Positions 45,895 through 57,770 of a stretch of DNA of 64,000 nt are shown one piece after another; the first letter of the stretch is position 1, and each line of letters opens with the position of its first letter. The notes under the pieces were generated by a model that did no database searches, was not told where the DNA came from, and saw nothing but the letters and a program-made list of their open reading frames with translations. The DNA is taken from contig NW_004454195.1 in the NCBI RefSeq assembly GCF_000283155.1, positions 3,978,569-4,042,568 on the forward strand. The letters are read 5' to 3'. Both the position numbers and the translations under genes were made by a program. This stretch comes from Ceratotherium simum simum (lineage: Eukaryota > Chordata > Mammalia > Perissodactyla > Rhinocerotidae).

Positions 45895-46930
45895 CTTCTG
45901 TGGTCCCTCACAAAGAGACTCCATTTCCTGCAACAGGAGAAAAGAAAAAACTAGACTAGACTCTGGCTTAACAGTCAGAATGATCAAACTCCAGAGAAGG
46001 AAAATGTCTAACCAAAGCTGGCTATTAGATAAGGATCAGGACCTACTTGGGACAATGGGATCTTTTCAACTGGGATGGAGTCATCTGGTCAAAGGTCCTT
46101 CAAAATTTGAGCCCCAGAGTGCTCTGCAACTTTGAAGCCTGTAGAAGTGGCCCACACATCTCTAGTAAGAGCTGGCATCCCTCCCTTGATTGAAGACAAT
46201 GCCAAGATCTCTCCCTTGCAAGATAACATGTTCCCCCCACAATGTGCAATCCATGGGCATTGATCTCTAAAAATACCCAGCATGCCAAACCCCATCTCAG
46301 CGTCTGCTTCTAAAGAACCCAACTGTGATGGTGGGCCCCTAGCTGGGGATAACTGGAGCCAGAAGTTCCACAGGGTTAATAATCTTCCTTTCCAAAATAT
46401 CTGTCTTTTTCTGCTTATCAGCTTAATTATCTCCCACCGAAGATGCACTTTTTCAGCCTTGTGTGTGGACAACACAGCCATGGACACATCAGATTCATAT
46501 GATAGCAATTCTGTGGCTCAAGAGTCTAAGAAACATCTCTTCTGATCCAATTTGAAAAAATCCAGGGAAAGGCCCTCACTGGTCTGGCTTGGCTTATGTG
46601 CTCACTCCTTGGACTAATCACTGTGCTCAGAGCCATAAAGAACATGATTATGGCATCCTAGGTCAAGGCCTCATTCCTGGGCCCAGGGAGATAAGGGCTA
46701 TTACCAGAAGAAGGAGGGAAAGGCACAGAATGGACAAGATAGAAATTAAGCCATTTTTTAATGTGAGTGACATTAATTCATACCAGAATGCTTCCATATG
46801 TCCTCAATTATTTTGCTGGCTTAAAAAGGAGTGTGGGAGAGTGGAGAAAAGAAAAAAGAAAAAAAACGACTACTTCTTCTACCACAAATTTCCATATCTG
46901 ACTGGGTATAAAAGTAAAAGTCAGTAATTA
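45895..46930. other. No assignable feature
   Basis: Mixed-composition DNA. Overlapping open frames at 46089-46508 (minus) and 46282-46545 (plus) are unrecognised and look incidental. I see no repeat that I can name. Confidence 0.4.
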
Positions 46931-47310
46931 ATCTTGGTTACAACAGACAGAAATCTAAACTCAGACTAACTTAGGCAAAAACTGGAATTTATTGGAAGGC
47001 TCATGTAACTGCAGGAAGTAGAGTGATTCAATGGCCACAGACTCAAACACCACCAAAGCCATCTCTCTCATTCTTGCCTTGCTGGCTTCTCATTGCATCA
47101 CATCATTCTCTCAGACCCACTTTCTCCACATAGCAGGGAACAAAAGAATGTGAAGCCACCTGCTTCCTATTTCCCAGCTTCATCACAAGTGAGCAAATGC
47201 CTTTTTTCCTCAACTCCAGTTTGAATAATTACAGGAAAAATTTTGATGTCCCAGTTCAGTCACATTCCTGACTCGGGAACCAATCACGCATGATAAGGAG
47301 AAAAGTCTCC
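46931..47310 (-). repeat. Probable old interspersed repeat, family not assigned
   Basis: AAACTGGAATTTATTGGAAGG and CTCATGTAACTGCAGGAAG, followed by a TCTCTCTCATTCTTGCC tract and GAACCAATCACGCATGA, resemble an old mammalian-wide repeat. I cannot name it. Confidence 0.35.
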
Positions 47311-47570
47311 CAGGGTTGGAGCAGCTTTATTTCATAATCACTATGAAAGAGGAGATGGGTTATTTAAGACCATGAAAGAACCAAGAGAATTACATATCTG
47401 GGAAAGGAGAGGAGCAAGTTCCAAAAGAGGGGATTGCACGTCCCAGTAAAACCAGAAGGACACTAGACCAAGAAAACAAGGACTCCACCTCAGAGAACAT
47501 GAGGACAGGGTTTGCTTTCTACCAGAAGTAGGGGAAGTCAAATGAACAAGCATACAAAGTTTATAATGTA

Positions 47571-47582
47571 ACACACACACAC
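47571..47582 (+). repeat. Short (AC)6 microsatellite
   Basis: Six uninterrupted AC units ending just before an A5 tract. Confidence 0.9.
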
Positions 47583-47682
47583 AAAAAGGAAGGTGTAAAT
47601 AACCATTCAATCTCATCCATCTTTGTAACGATAGAGGAAGAAAACAAGTTGTAGGATGTAATGATGTTAAAGGGCCCTTACA

Positions 47683-47820
47683 AACCATTAAGTTCAACCT
47701 CTTTATGTTCTAGATGAGGCAGCTAAAGCCCACAGAGAAGTGACTCGTTCAAAGCCACTATTTAATGGCAGGTACCATGATTTCTAGTCCAGTGCTCTTC
47801 CCCACTGTGCTGTAAGAGTC
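47683..47820 (-). mobile_element. MIR-type SINE
   Basis: Antisense MIR: GATGAGGCAGCTAAAGCCC, AGAAGTGACTCGTTCAAAG and TCTAGTCCAGTGCTCTTCCC with CACTGTGCTG. Confidence 0.65.
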
Positions 47821-48590
47821 TCATTCAAACTTGATTAGTACAAATACCTCCAATATTCTGGACAATTATTGATCATATTCTCTGATTTTCAGGGCTGTTA
47901 TAATTTTGAAATATTTTCCCTGTTCACATGAGTTTTTCAATGGGAAGCCAATAAATAACGTTTAAAATATCACTGGAGAGTAGGAACCAACATAAATTTT
48001 TCAAAATTTATATTCAGGAGCCCACGTTTTAAACTTAATATACTGTGCCTGACTTTAATTATTTAAGTAATGATTTAATTACTTAAATTATAATCTGTCT
48101 CAAAACTACTGACTCGTGTATTTCACACTATTTGCCTGCATTCCCCTAGAGCTGTGGGAAAGTTTGGCAAAAAAGAGAAAGAAGAGTGAGGATCATATCT
48201 ATGTTCAGATAGAGAAATGGAAATGCATTGAGCACATAAAGTACCATCAGAAAAAGTTAACTTCATCCTAGTTTCTGATGGAAGAAGTGAAACAAGTTCA
48301 CCTAAGTTTAATCTTAATGCTTTTGGAATTAATTATGAGTATAATTGGTCTCTCCTCGTCTCTCAGAGTATTCAAACACTTTAAAAACTCAAATAGAATT
48401 ACTAAAATATTTTAGGGACTCTCGTTAGAGTTTGTACAGCAAACGTTGTCTTCTTGCACTTCAATTTACAGAATGAAAAGCAAAAAGAAAGTCCAGCAGT
48501 ATTTTGTGTTCTTTATATTGAGTGTTTCCATAACTGTCATCTACTCTGGAGTTTGAATATCGAGTCTGGGTTGGAGACATATTTGGGTGT
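47821..48590. other. No assignable feature
   Basis: AT-rich sequence with no recognised gene or repeat. Confidence 0.4.
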
Positions 48591-50004
48591 AGTCAGTCTA
48601 TAAATATTATTTGAAGTCACAGAATCAAAAGAGACAGACTAGGGAGTCAGGGCAGATGAAGGAAGATAAAAGGCAGGAAAATCAAGCCCCATGTCATGCC
48701 AACATGACACAGGGTCTAGAAGATAAGAAGCAAGAGAAACTGAGAAGGAAATGACAGTGAGGCAGAAGAAATCAAGACAGTAATGTCTTGGAATCCAAGT
48801 GAAGAAAGTATTTCCATGTGGATGAAGTGATCAACTATGCCAAATGATAAGGTAAGATGAAAATGCAGAACTGGTTTTTGAATGATAATGTGGAGATTGG
48901 AGATCTTGACAATAACTAATTCATTAGTATGATATCTATAAACTTTAATTGGAGGGAGTTTAGGAGGAAATGGGAGGAGAGGACATGTAGATCACCCATA
49001 TAGGCTGAGCTATAAAGGGGAGCAGAGAAATAGTGTGATACCTGCAGGGATGTGTATGGTTATTTGAAGTTTTTCTTTCTTTCTATGAGAGAAGATATTA
49101 GAGCATGTTTTTATGCAGATGGGATGAGTTAGTAAAAAAGGGGAAATTTATAATGCAGGAGAAAAGAGAGACAATTGTAGGATAAACAACCTTGAGTAGG
49201 CAGAGAGAACAGGATCCAGTGCGCAAACAATGGGATTATCCTCAGGAGCAAGAACAGTTCATCTGAAGTAGCAGGTGGGATAGCAGAATAGATGGACAAA
49301 GACCCAAGTAGGTTGGTAGATTTGGTTGTGAAAGCATGAGGAAGTGCTTCTCAGATTGCTCAGATTTTCTCAATAAAATGAGAAGCAAAGTCATCAGCTG
49401 AGAATGAAAAGTGGGAAAAAGTGATGGGAAATTTAGGAGAGAGGAAAAGATATTAAATGCTCATCCAAGATATTGTGAGAGTGAAAGGACTTGGAAAATC
49501 TAATAGGAATAATTAAATAATAATTAGACTCCAGTCAGAAGGACTTTGTATTTTTCTCTAGCTATATCCACTTGCCTGTTCACACAAACATGAATGTGTT
49601 TCAAGAAAGTCACATTTAACCTAGGTTGGGGTTCTGCCAAGAAGGGAGAGAGGGCAAAGTAGTTGAGGGCATATGGGCAGGAATTGTTGAGTAGTAGACT
49701 GTGGAATATAAGCTGGGTATGGAAGGAAATGAAGATATAAGTGGGGTGAGGAATAACAAAAACTAGGATTTGGGGGAGTTACTGGAGTTTGGATAACAAC
49801 GGAAGTAGGTTGAAAATACTGGGGATAGTGTTTGGAGAGTAGGGTACTTAAGATTTAGTTTACGCAAAGGGTGCAGTTATTGGTGGCAACCAAGATATAA
49901 GCAAAGGAATGGACAGCTGAGGTAAGATGAAAGCCAAGATCATTGGAGGAAAAGAGGTCAAGGAATTGAGAATCCAGGGTATTGAAAGGATCAACTACAT
50001 GTAT
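48591..50004 (-). repeat. Purine-rich stretch, possible old antisense repeat
   Basis: About 1.4 kb of AG-rich plus strand with phrases such as GTCATCAGCTGAGAATGAAA, AAGGACTTGGAAAATCTAAT and GGCAAAGTAGTTGAGGGC. These resemble an antisense ancient mammalian interspersed repeat, but I cannot assign a family. No open frame of note. Confidence 0.35.
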
Positions 50005-50333
50005 AGGTAAGGCTATACTGCAGTAACAAATAATCCCAATGTTTCAGTAGTAACAATGAAACTCCCATATTTCTTTTTCTTTTTTTTTTTTTTAATTTTT
50101 TGTTTATTGCAGTAACATTGGTTTATAACATTGTAAAAATTTCAGGTGTACATCATTGTACTTCTATTTCTGCATGGACTACATCATGTTCACCACCAAA
50201 ATACTAATTACAATCCATCACCACACACATGTACCGAATTATCCCTTTCACCCTCCTCCCTCCCCCCTTCCCCTCTGGTAACCACCAATCCAATCTCTGT
50301 CCCTATGTGTTTGTTTATTGTTGTTATTATCTA

Positions 50334-50903
50334 CTACTTAATGAAGGAAATCATACGGTATTTGACCTTCTCCCTCTGACTTATTTCACTCTGCATTATA
50401 CCCTCAATGTCCATCCATGTTGTCACAAATGACTGGATTTCATCGTTTCTTATGGCTGAGTAGTATTCCATTGTGTATATATACCACATCTTCTTTATCC
50501 ATTCGTCCCTTGATGGGCACTTAGGTTGCTTCCAAGTCTTGGCTATTGTGAATAACGCTGCAATGAACACAGGGGTGCATGTACCTTTGCAAATTGGTGT
50601 TTTCAAGTTCTTTGGATAAATACCCAACAGTGGAATAGCTGGATCATATGGTAGTTCTATCCTTGATTTTTTGAGGAATCTCCATACTGTTTTCCATAGT
50701 GGCTGCACCAGTTTGCACTCCCACCAGCAGTGTATGAGAGTTCCCTTTTCTCCACATCCTCTCCAACACATACTGTTTCCTGTCTTGTTAATTATAGCCA
50801 TTCTGACGGGCGTGAGGTGATATCTCATTGTAGTTTTGATTTGCATTTCCCTGAAAGCTATAGTAACCAAAACAGCATGGTACTGGCACAAAAACAGACA
50901 CAC
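50334..50903 (-). pseudogene. L1 ORF2 C-terminal segment (open)
   Basis: The genuine ORF2 part is about 50334-50854; the first 16 or so residues are read from the inverted block. The segment contains the conserved C-terminal cysteine motif [18 protein letters not shown] (CX3CX7HX4C), [12 protein letters not shown], and [15 protein letters not shown]. It is open with no stop, but has no reverse transcriptase domain and is not functional. Confidence 0.88.
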
Positions 50904-51513
50904 AGATCAATGGAATAGAATCGAAAGCCCAGAAATAAACCCACACATCTATGGACAGCTAATCTTTGACAAAAGAGCCAAGAACATACAATGGGGAAAA
51001 GAAAGTCTCTTCAACAAATGGTGTTGGGAAAACTGGATAGCCACATGCAAAAAAATGAAAGTAGACCCTTACCTTACACCATGCACAAAAATTAACTCCA
51101 AATGGATTAAAGACTTGAATGTAAGACCTGAAACTATGAAACTTCTAGAAGAAAACATAGGCAGTACGCTCTTCGACATCGGTCTTAGCAACATATTTTC
51201 AAACACCACATCTGACCGGGTAAGAGAAACAATAGAAAAAATAAACAAATGGGACTACATCAAACTAAAAAGCTTCTGCACAGCAAAGGAAACCATCAAC
51301 AAAACGAAAAGACAACCTAACAATTGGGAGAAGATATTTGCAAACCATACATCTAATAAGGGCTTAATCTCCAAAATATATAAAGAACTCATGCATCTCA
51401 ACAACAAAAAAACTACCAACCCAATTAAAAAATGGGCAAAAGACCTGAACAGATATTTCTCCAAAGAAGATATACAGATGGCCAACAGACACATGAAAAG
51501 ATGTTCAAAATCA
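50856..51513 (+). pseudogene. L1 ORF2 internal segment, inverted (open)
   Basis: Sense translation is the ORF2 region between the reverse transcriptase and the C-terminal cysteine motif: [60 protein letters not shown] and [20 protein letters not shown]. It is uninterrupted over about 220 codons. A flanking frame reads into the junction and into target DNA. Confidence 0.88.
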
Positions 51514-51880
51514 CCATATTTCTAATGCATGCAGAGTTGTATCTCAGGGACTCTCCAAGGCTGCTCTCTCCATTGTGTGATTTAGAAAGTCAGAGAGCTT
51601 TCCATTTTTGGCTCTGCATCTCAACATGCAGCACCTGTAGTCACTAAAAGACTTTTCCATTTCCTGCCAAAAGAAAAGCGAGAAAATGGAGATGGCACAT
51701 TGGCTCTTAAATGCCTCAGCTCAGAAATGATACTCATCATTTCCACCACCATTTCATCAGCTAGAAGCAGTCATAGAGGTCCACTACCTTCACCAAGTGT
51801 AGGGTAACCCAGGGAATATTTAGTGAGCACTTCTGGCTGCCACAATGTGGATATTTCATCCTTAAGAATTATCAAGGGGG

Positions 51881-52182
51881 GGCTGGCCCCATGGCTTAGC
51901 GGTTAAGTGCGCGCGCTCTGCTACTGGTGGCCCGGGTTCGGATCCTGGGCGCGCACCGACGCACCGCTTCTCCGGCCATGCTGAGGCCGTGTCCCACATA
52001 CAGCAACTAGAAGCGTGTGCAACTATGACATACAACTATCTACTGGGGCTTTGGGGATAAAAACAAAAAAAGGAGGAGGATTGGCAATAGATGTTAGCTC
52101 AGAGCTGGTCTTCCTCAGCAAAAAGAGGAGGATTAGCATGGATGTTAGCTCAGGGCTGATCTTCCTCACAAAAAAAAAAAAA
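51881..52182 (+). mobile_element. ERE1 SINE with two tail modules, 17-bp TSD
   Basis: GGCTGGCCCCATGGCTTAGC head, B box GGTTCGGATCC, ERE1 body, two tail modules (AGATGTTAGCTCAGAG; GGATGTTAGCTCAGGG) and an A-rich tail. Perfect TSD AAGAATTATCAAGGGGG at 51864-51880 and 52183-52199. The 52015-52269 open frame is SINE-derived. Confidence 0.96.
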
Positions 52183-52199
52183 AAGAATTATCAAGGGGG

Positions 52200-53170
52200 T
52201 AACCTTTTAGGGAGAGGTGGTGAACCCCCCTCTCCTGTGCTTAATTCTTCAAAGAATGAAAGGAATTGACCCAGAAATTACCCTCCTGTTCTACTAAACT
52301 CTGTCTGAAATCTGTGTACATGATGTCAAATATCTGGATATGGAATGAAGTATTCAATCATCTGGATCTTTCCTAAGGCAATAAATTTTAAGCTATTCAG
52401 AAATGGACTGTTGATGAATCTGATTAATACAGAGCTAACCATATTTCCTATGTGGAAAATATGGGAACAATAAAATTTTACTGAACATAATTTATTCTTT
52501 CTTTGATGATTTAGAAGGCACCTTTAGCTCCTGTAGTGACTTAGGGAAATGCCTGTGAACCTCAATTATAATTGAACTGCGGATGTGCTAGGCTATAACT
52601 CACAGGGGCTCTCTGCACACTGGGAGCACAGCAGGGCAGCAGGAAGAGTAATGACAGCAGGGAATGGAAGCGTCTAGAGCTGGGGAAACTAACCAGGTGG
52701 TATGACTTGCCCCCAAGGGTAAACCAGCAGTTGAAATAATAGAGTTCAAAGAGATGAGGGACCTTAGGTTTCAATCAGGGCTGATGCTTACATTCAGGAG
52801 GTACTGTCCATGTGCTGGGAATATAAGACCACAAATCTCTGTACTAAGCATGCAGGCAGATCATATGTCTCCAATCTAGTAGGTTAATTGGTTAAAAGCA
52901 GATGTGGAGTATCCAACTCTTGGGATTTCCAAGACATGAAAGCCCCATGGGGCTGGGGCTTTCAAAGATAAGCTGCTAATCATTGTAAGGTCCAGGACAG
53001 GGCTCTGGTTCCAACAGGAAATTGAGAGGCAAACCAGGAAACTAAAAAGTTAAGCACAGGCTGGAGAGGTGGGGAGAAGGGCCTCAACTTAATGAGCATC
53101 CCAGATACCAGGCTTTAGTGAGCATGCTGATTCCAGAACACAGTCACCTGGGGATGAGATAATATGCTTT
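52200..53170. other. No assignable gene; weak MIR trace
   Basis: About 52675-52790 (TGGGGAAACTAACCAGG, TGACTTGCCCCCAAGGG) may be an antisense MIR remnant. A 14-bp palindrome AGCCCCATGGGGCT lies at 52941-52954. Otherwise nothing recognised. Confidence 0.4.
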
Positions 53171-53176
53171 TTTAAA

Positions 53177-53680
53177 AAGCCACAAAAAGACATGGGAGAA
53201 CCTTTAATGCATATTACTAAGTGAAAGAAGCCAATCTGGAAAGGCTACATATTGTATGATTCCAACTATATGACATTTTGGAAAAGGCAAAACTATGGAG
53301 ACACTAAAAATATCAGTGGTTGCCAGGGGTTGGAGGAGGGAGGGATGAACTGGCGGAGCACAGAGGATTTTTATGGTAGTGAAACGGTTCTATATGATAC
53401 TATAATGATGGATACATGTCATTACACATTTGTCCAAACCCATAGAATATGTAACACCCAGAGTGAACCATAATGTAAACTATAGACTTTGGGTGATAAT
53501 GATGTGTCAGCGTAGGTTTCACCAGCTGTAACAAATGTACCACTCTGATGGGGGATGTAAATATTGGCAGAGGCTACGTATGTGGGTGAGGAAGGGATAT
53601 ATGTGAAATCTCTGTACCTTCCTCTCAAATTGCTGTGAAGCTAAAATTGCTCTAAAAAAATAAAGTCTTCAAAAAAGGCT
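53177..53680 (+). mobile_element. L1MC-type L1 3' UTR
   Basis: Sense: AGTGAAAGAAGCCAATCTGG, ATGATTCCAACTATATGACA, TGGTTGCCAGGGGTTGGAGG, GATACATGTCATTACACATT, GTAACAAATGTACCACTCTG and a terminal AAATTGCTCTAAAAAAATAA. 5'-truncated, no coding. Confidence 0.88.
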
Positions 53681-55030
53681 TAGTCGCGAGATCATCTTTT
53701 TGAGGGGGAGGGACAGATTAGAGAATACAGGAACTGACATGTAGAAATACAAGGTAAAGGAGAATTATGATTTACTCTATTAGAATGCCAAATAGGAGTG
53801 CTCTATCTAGATGCTGCAGGATTATATACCCCACCCTATCCGTTCCCCAAGGTTTATACTTATGCTTCCTTATTTGGAAGCTAGGTTAATATCAAGCTAG
53901 GAAAGGGATTACTTTTACAATGCATCTCAACTCACAGAAGAGTCAAAGAATATTTTTAGCTTAATAAAAAATTTACTTAAATTCTTATTGTTATGCCAAT
54001 GTTTTGCCTTCCTTAATCCCATTCTCCACTCCCATGGATCTAAATCCCCTGCTATCTTCACAATGGAAAACCAGATGGAACTGAACCTGGACCAAAGGAA
54101 GAATGAGGAGAGGAATAGGTCCCTGCATGGGTGTGGTGGGAGGAAGAAGAAAGAGTAAAGAGATTTAAAAGACAGGGGAGTCTTTGGGAAACCATGAAGA
54201 GAAAGAGAGAGAGAAATTGAGAAATGGCCTATGGGAGGTTTCCAGGCAGTCAAGTAGGGGGTGACTGTGTAGAAAGCCCCATGAATCAATTACAAAGCCT
54301 CACCCACTCAGGAGTGAGCTGGGTGCCCTGAGTAACGTAGAAAATACTCTCGGATGTCAACCGAAGGCGGAACAAAGCTCAAAAGAGAAGCCCTGGCAAT
54401 GCAGAGGAAATTAGGCATTTTCAAAGACATGTGCCAGAGTTGGGCGAATTGTCAGTAGTATCAAGGCGAGTTTCACCCAAGGGCCATTTTTTCATAAAAA
54501 GAGCTCTTTAGAGTTATTTGTGTTTTAAATTTATTTTTGTTTATTAAAGTAAAAAAGCTGAAACAATTTAAATTCAACTTGCAAATCTTTTCATCTTATT
54601 TATAAATCTAGTAAATGTTACATAAAATAGAACAACTTTTAGAGGGAGCTTTGATTAGTGTTTGATAAACTCAAGTTAAACAAACTAAATTCCCCATAAA
54701 ACAACCAATCTCATTTAAAAATTTAGTTAATTAAATCCCCTTAAAATTTTTAAACTGCACTTTTAAATTAAAATAACCTACTTCATATCCCTGATTGGGT
54801 AAATTTATGATCTTAACAAGCAAAATCTTTCCACATTCTAAGCAAATCTTTAAAGTTTAAATAAATTAAACTTACAAAGATGGCAAATTTCAAATTCCCC
54901 TAAGCATTCCGATACTGATTGCAAATTGACTGCTATGCATTTCAACCAGAACAAAAAAATCTACAAGAATCAATTGCATATTTAAAATTGAAATCAAAAA
55001 GCTAAATACTCAGATCCCGTTTAGAGCCTT
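53681..55030. other. No assignable feature
   Basis: No gene or repeat recognised. 54520-55010 is strongly AT-rich. Confidence 0.4.
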
Positions 55031-55032
55031 CT

Positions 55033-55160
55033 TATTCAAAGTGTAGTCGGAGGAACAGCAGCATCGGTATCCCCTGGAGTTTATTAGAAATGCAGAATCT
55101 CAGGTCCCACTTAGAACTATTGAATCAGAATCTAGAGCCCTAGTCCCAAAGAAGGCAGAA
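55033..55160 (+). mobile_element. MER5A-type hAT-Charlie element, truncated
   Basis: TTCAAAGTGTAGTCGGAGGA, ACAGCAGCATCGGTATCCCC and TTAGAAATGCAGAATCTCAG match the left half of MER5A. The right half is lost. Confidence 0.75.
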
Positions 55161-57770
55161 GGGGGTATTTCCATTAATTTTTGAACTGGCATAGGTGGCA
55201 GGGTCATGTGGTCTATTTGTCCTTCCATCCCTTCCTTCCATTCTAGTAGCATATAGCAATCCAGAAAGCAAATTACATCATCAATCTTATATTAAAGTTT
55301 TGTAACTCAATGGAACAGAAATATTATAGTTTAAAAAAACCAAGGGAGCTGGTAAAATATAGGATCAATTCTAAGACTCATAATGGGCATAAAAGGAACA
55401 GAAGTCATAAGAAAATGGACCCTTCATTGGATGGAAGTTACTTCCTGAATCAGCTGTACAGAATATAAACTCTTAGTAGGAGCTAGATACCAAAGTTACC
55501 TGGAAAGTGGGATGGGTGGTGTTGCAATTTGGCATAGCTACATTTCTTGAACTGAAAATGAAGAATGATTAGGACAAAAAGCATTTATGAATGTAAAAAA
55601 ATAAATACCTGGCAGAAATGAGCAGGGGCTGCCTAATATTGAGCCTAGCTGGGTCAGTGTGTGGTGGTCACCTGGAAAGAGGGACAAGATCAGGGAGGTG
55701 GAAAACACTCGCATAAGGCATCTTACCTGTTAGGGTTCAGGGCCAGTCAGCTGACACAATAGTGACATCGGAAAGCAAAGCCTTGTCACTATCCCCCATC
55801 AATAATGGAAGGGGGATGGAAGCAAGGTGCTCCAAACTCAAGGTACATTGGAGAGGAGAAGCTTCTGCTGTGGCTTGAGAAGGAAGAGGAAGGTGGCAGA
55901 ATGAGAACAAACCATCTTGGATGCTTCACAACATCTGGAGGAAGTAAAGAAGTTAGGGAGATGAAGTCTGAATAAACAGAGCAATATTCCATGGGGCCGC
56001 ACTAGGCTGCTTCCACAGAGGCATCCTTGTTTTCAGCATGGTTTTAAGGTGAGAGCAGCTGTATGGTAAAGGAAGCTGCTCCTGAGAAGCAGGAATGCTT
56101 CTTCTGGGCACTGGAAAGCCTGAAGTTTTTCAGTAGAGTGGGACTAATCCAATGGTCAGAGGGGACTGTGTTCTTCTAGAGAGAAGGTGTCCAAGGACAT
56201 GAATGGGGAAATCAAATGCCTAGAACTAGCAGGTGCCAGTTTACTTTTTGCAACAGCTGGTGCAGTTTAGGACCAGAGTGACAAATGCAAAATCACAATT
56301 TATATTTAGTTAGATTGGACAAAGTCCAAGAAACTAAATACTGACTCACCAAACCAAAGGAAAGGAGAATTCTGTTCATCTTCTGTTCTGTTCAAATTGT
56401 GCTGCCGAAATGCATGCCGCAGCCAAAGAGAATTCTTTACAAATAAAACCCATATTTCCCTGGCACTCTTCAATTCCTGGAGGCAGAATTTCATGTTCAT
56501 CCTAGCATCACTTAAGCTTCTTTACTTTTGTAGCCGACTACAATTCCCAGAAGTCTAATGGCTCAAAGTTTCCTGGGACGTTTTTGTTATTTAATTGCTA
56601 GATTAAAATAATTTTGTGCAGGAATTAATTCAAAAGGAACATTTTCTCATTCGAACAAGAGTGAAATTATGGAGTACATGTCCCTACAATGTCCACTAGC
56701 CACCCATAGCCTTCTTTTGCGCTGGACTGGACAGATTTATCAGAATCTGTTTGAAACCAAGATTATGCCTGTAATAGACAAACTGGTTTTCAATCAATAT
56801 GCTTTTGAAAATCACTGCAAGGACAAACTAATAATTTTGAGGATACAGAAGTGACTTCTTTTTAATTTGACAAAAAGCTATCTGAAATAACACTGAAGAT
56901 TTTAGCCAACTAAACATTTTTCTACATAATGCTCTATATGTGAATAGTTTAAAGCAAACATATGGGCTGACTTAAATTTCAAATATCATTGTTCCTGAAG
57001 GCAAAATAGTTTTCAGTTGCACAAAGGAGGAAACCACTGGCTAAAAAGGGGTAATCTCTCATAATTTGTACCAATTGGATTATTTTATAGTCTGTTGCCA
57101 ATAAAGAGTGTCATTATATTTTCTCATGAGGGTTAATTAGTGGTAAAAACCAGGGGTTAAAATTTGGGGAAGGGCGGAGGCAGGTAAAAGGGAGAACAAA
57201 GCCAGTTCTTTCTTGAGCTTAGTACTACTGAAAAATGTTTCCTCTGTATATTTGTAGGCTACAAATTTTAAAAATAATCAATTTACCATTAGGATTACCC
57301 TACAATGGGCTATGACATATATAACAGATCTTTCTTTGACTTAAAATTTTTCAACCTGCAAAGATTGTTTTATTCTAAGGCCATTAGTGTGCTAAACGAG
57401 TAGACCTCTAATTTAAGCAGTTGCACTACACAGAGAATTATTGCTTCCTTTTAATTTACGGTTTAGAGAATGTTGTGGTGATCATGCTGAAAAACTAATT
57501 TCGGATTGGTCCCAGAGGGGTTGCTTTTAATGGTTCTGTTAATCTACTTTGAGAGGAACCCTATTAAAGTTGATGAAAATGGCAAAGACCCACAAGCCCA
57601 TTTCTGATCTAGATTTTGTTTGAAACAGACCTCATCCTTCTAATTAGAGTTGTTAGAACCCAACTTTAATTTTATTAATAATAATTAACACAGTACTTCA
57701 GTTTACAAACCACTTTCTCATTATCAAGTTTTTAAATTGTCATAATAATCTAATGAAATAGTATATTAGT
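55161..57770. other. No assignable gene; repeat-poor
   Basis: About 2.6 kb where I recognise no transposable element. Short open frames are unremarkable. A candidate regulatory motif lies at 56536-56555 and is listed separately. AT-rich conserved-looking patches occur at about 56880-57560. Confidence 0.45.
56536..56555 (+). promoter_or_regulatory. Candidate ZNF143 (Staf)/THAP11 binding motif
   Basis: GACTACAATTCCCAGAAGTC closely matches the known ZNF143-associated consensus ACTACAATTCCCAGAATGC, including the invariant ACTACAATTCCCAG core. The motif is usual at CpG promoters and at some chromatin-loop anchors. No CpG island or gene start is visible nearby, so activity is unproven. Confidence 0.5.

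Larger units (their letters stand above)
50075..51513 (-). mobile_element. Young L1 insertion with 5' inversion (twin priming)
   Basis: Left part (50075 to about 50854) is antisense L1: T-rich tail, 3' UTR and the ORF2 C-terminus. Right part (about 50855-51513) is sense ORF2 lying upstream in the element. In L1 coordinates the inverted block ends at GATGTTCAAAATCA and the other begins at TCAGGGAAATGC, only about 7 nt apart, so this is one transcript copied in two directions. A perfect 10-bp TSD CCATATTTCT lies at 50065-50074 and 51514-51523. Little decay is visible. Confidence 0.93.
50005..51850 (-). mobile_element. Old LTR-like repeat split by a young L1
   Basis: Left arm (50005-50064): GGCTATACTGCAGTAACAAA and TAATCCCAATGTTTCAGTAG. 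Right arm (51524-51850): GGGACTCTCCAAGGCTGC, GTGTGATTTAGAAAGTCAG, GCATCTCAACATGCAGC and TCATCAGCTAGAAGCAGTC. The two arms join naturally across the L1 and follow the layout of an old LTR-like mammalian repeat. The family name is uncertain. Confidence 0.5.

Noticed and set aside
46089..46508. 139-codon minus-strand open frame
   Set aside because: Two overlapping frames on opposite strands with no known motif. Best explained as chance.
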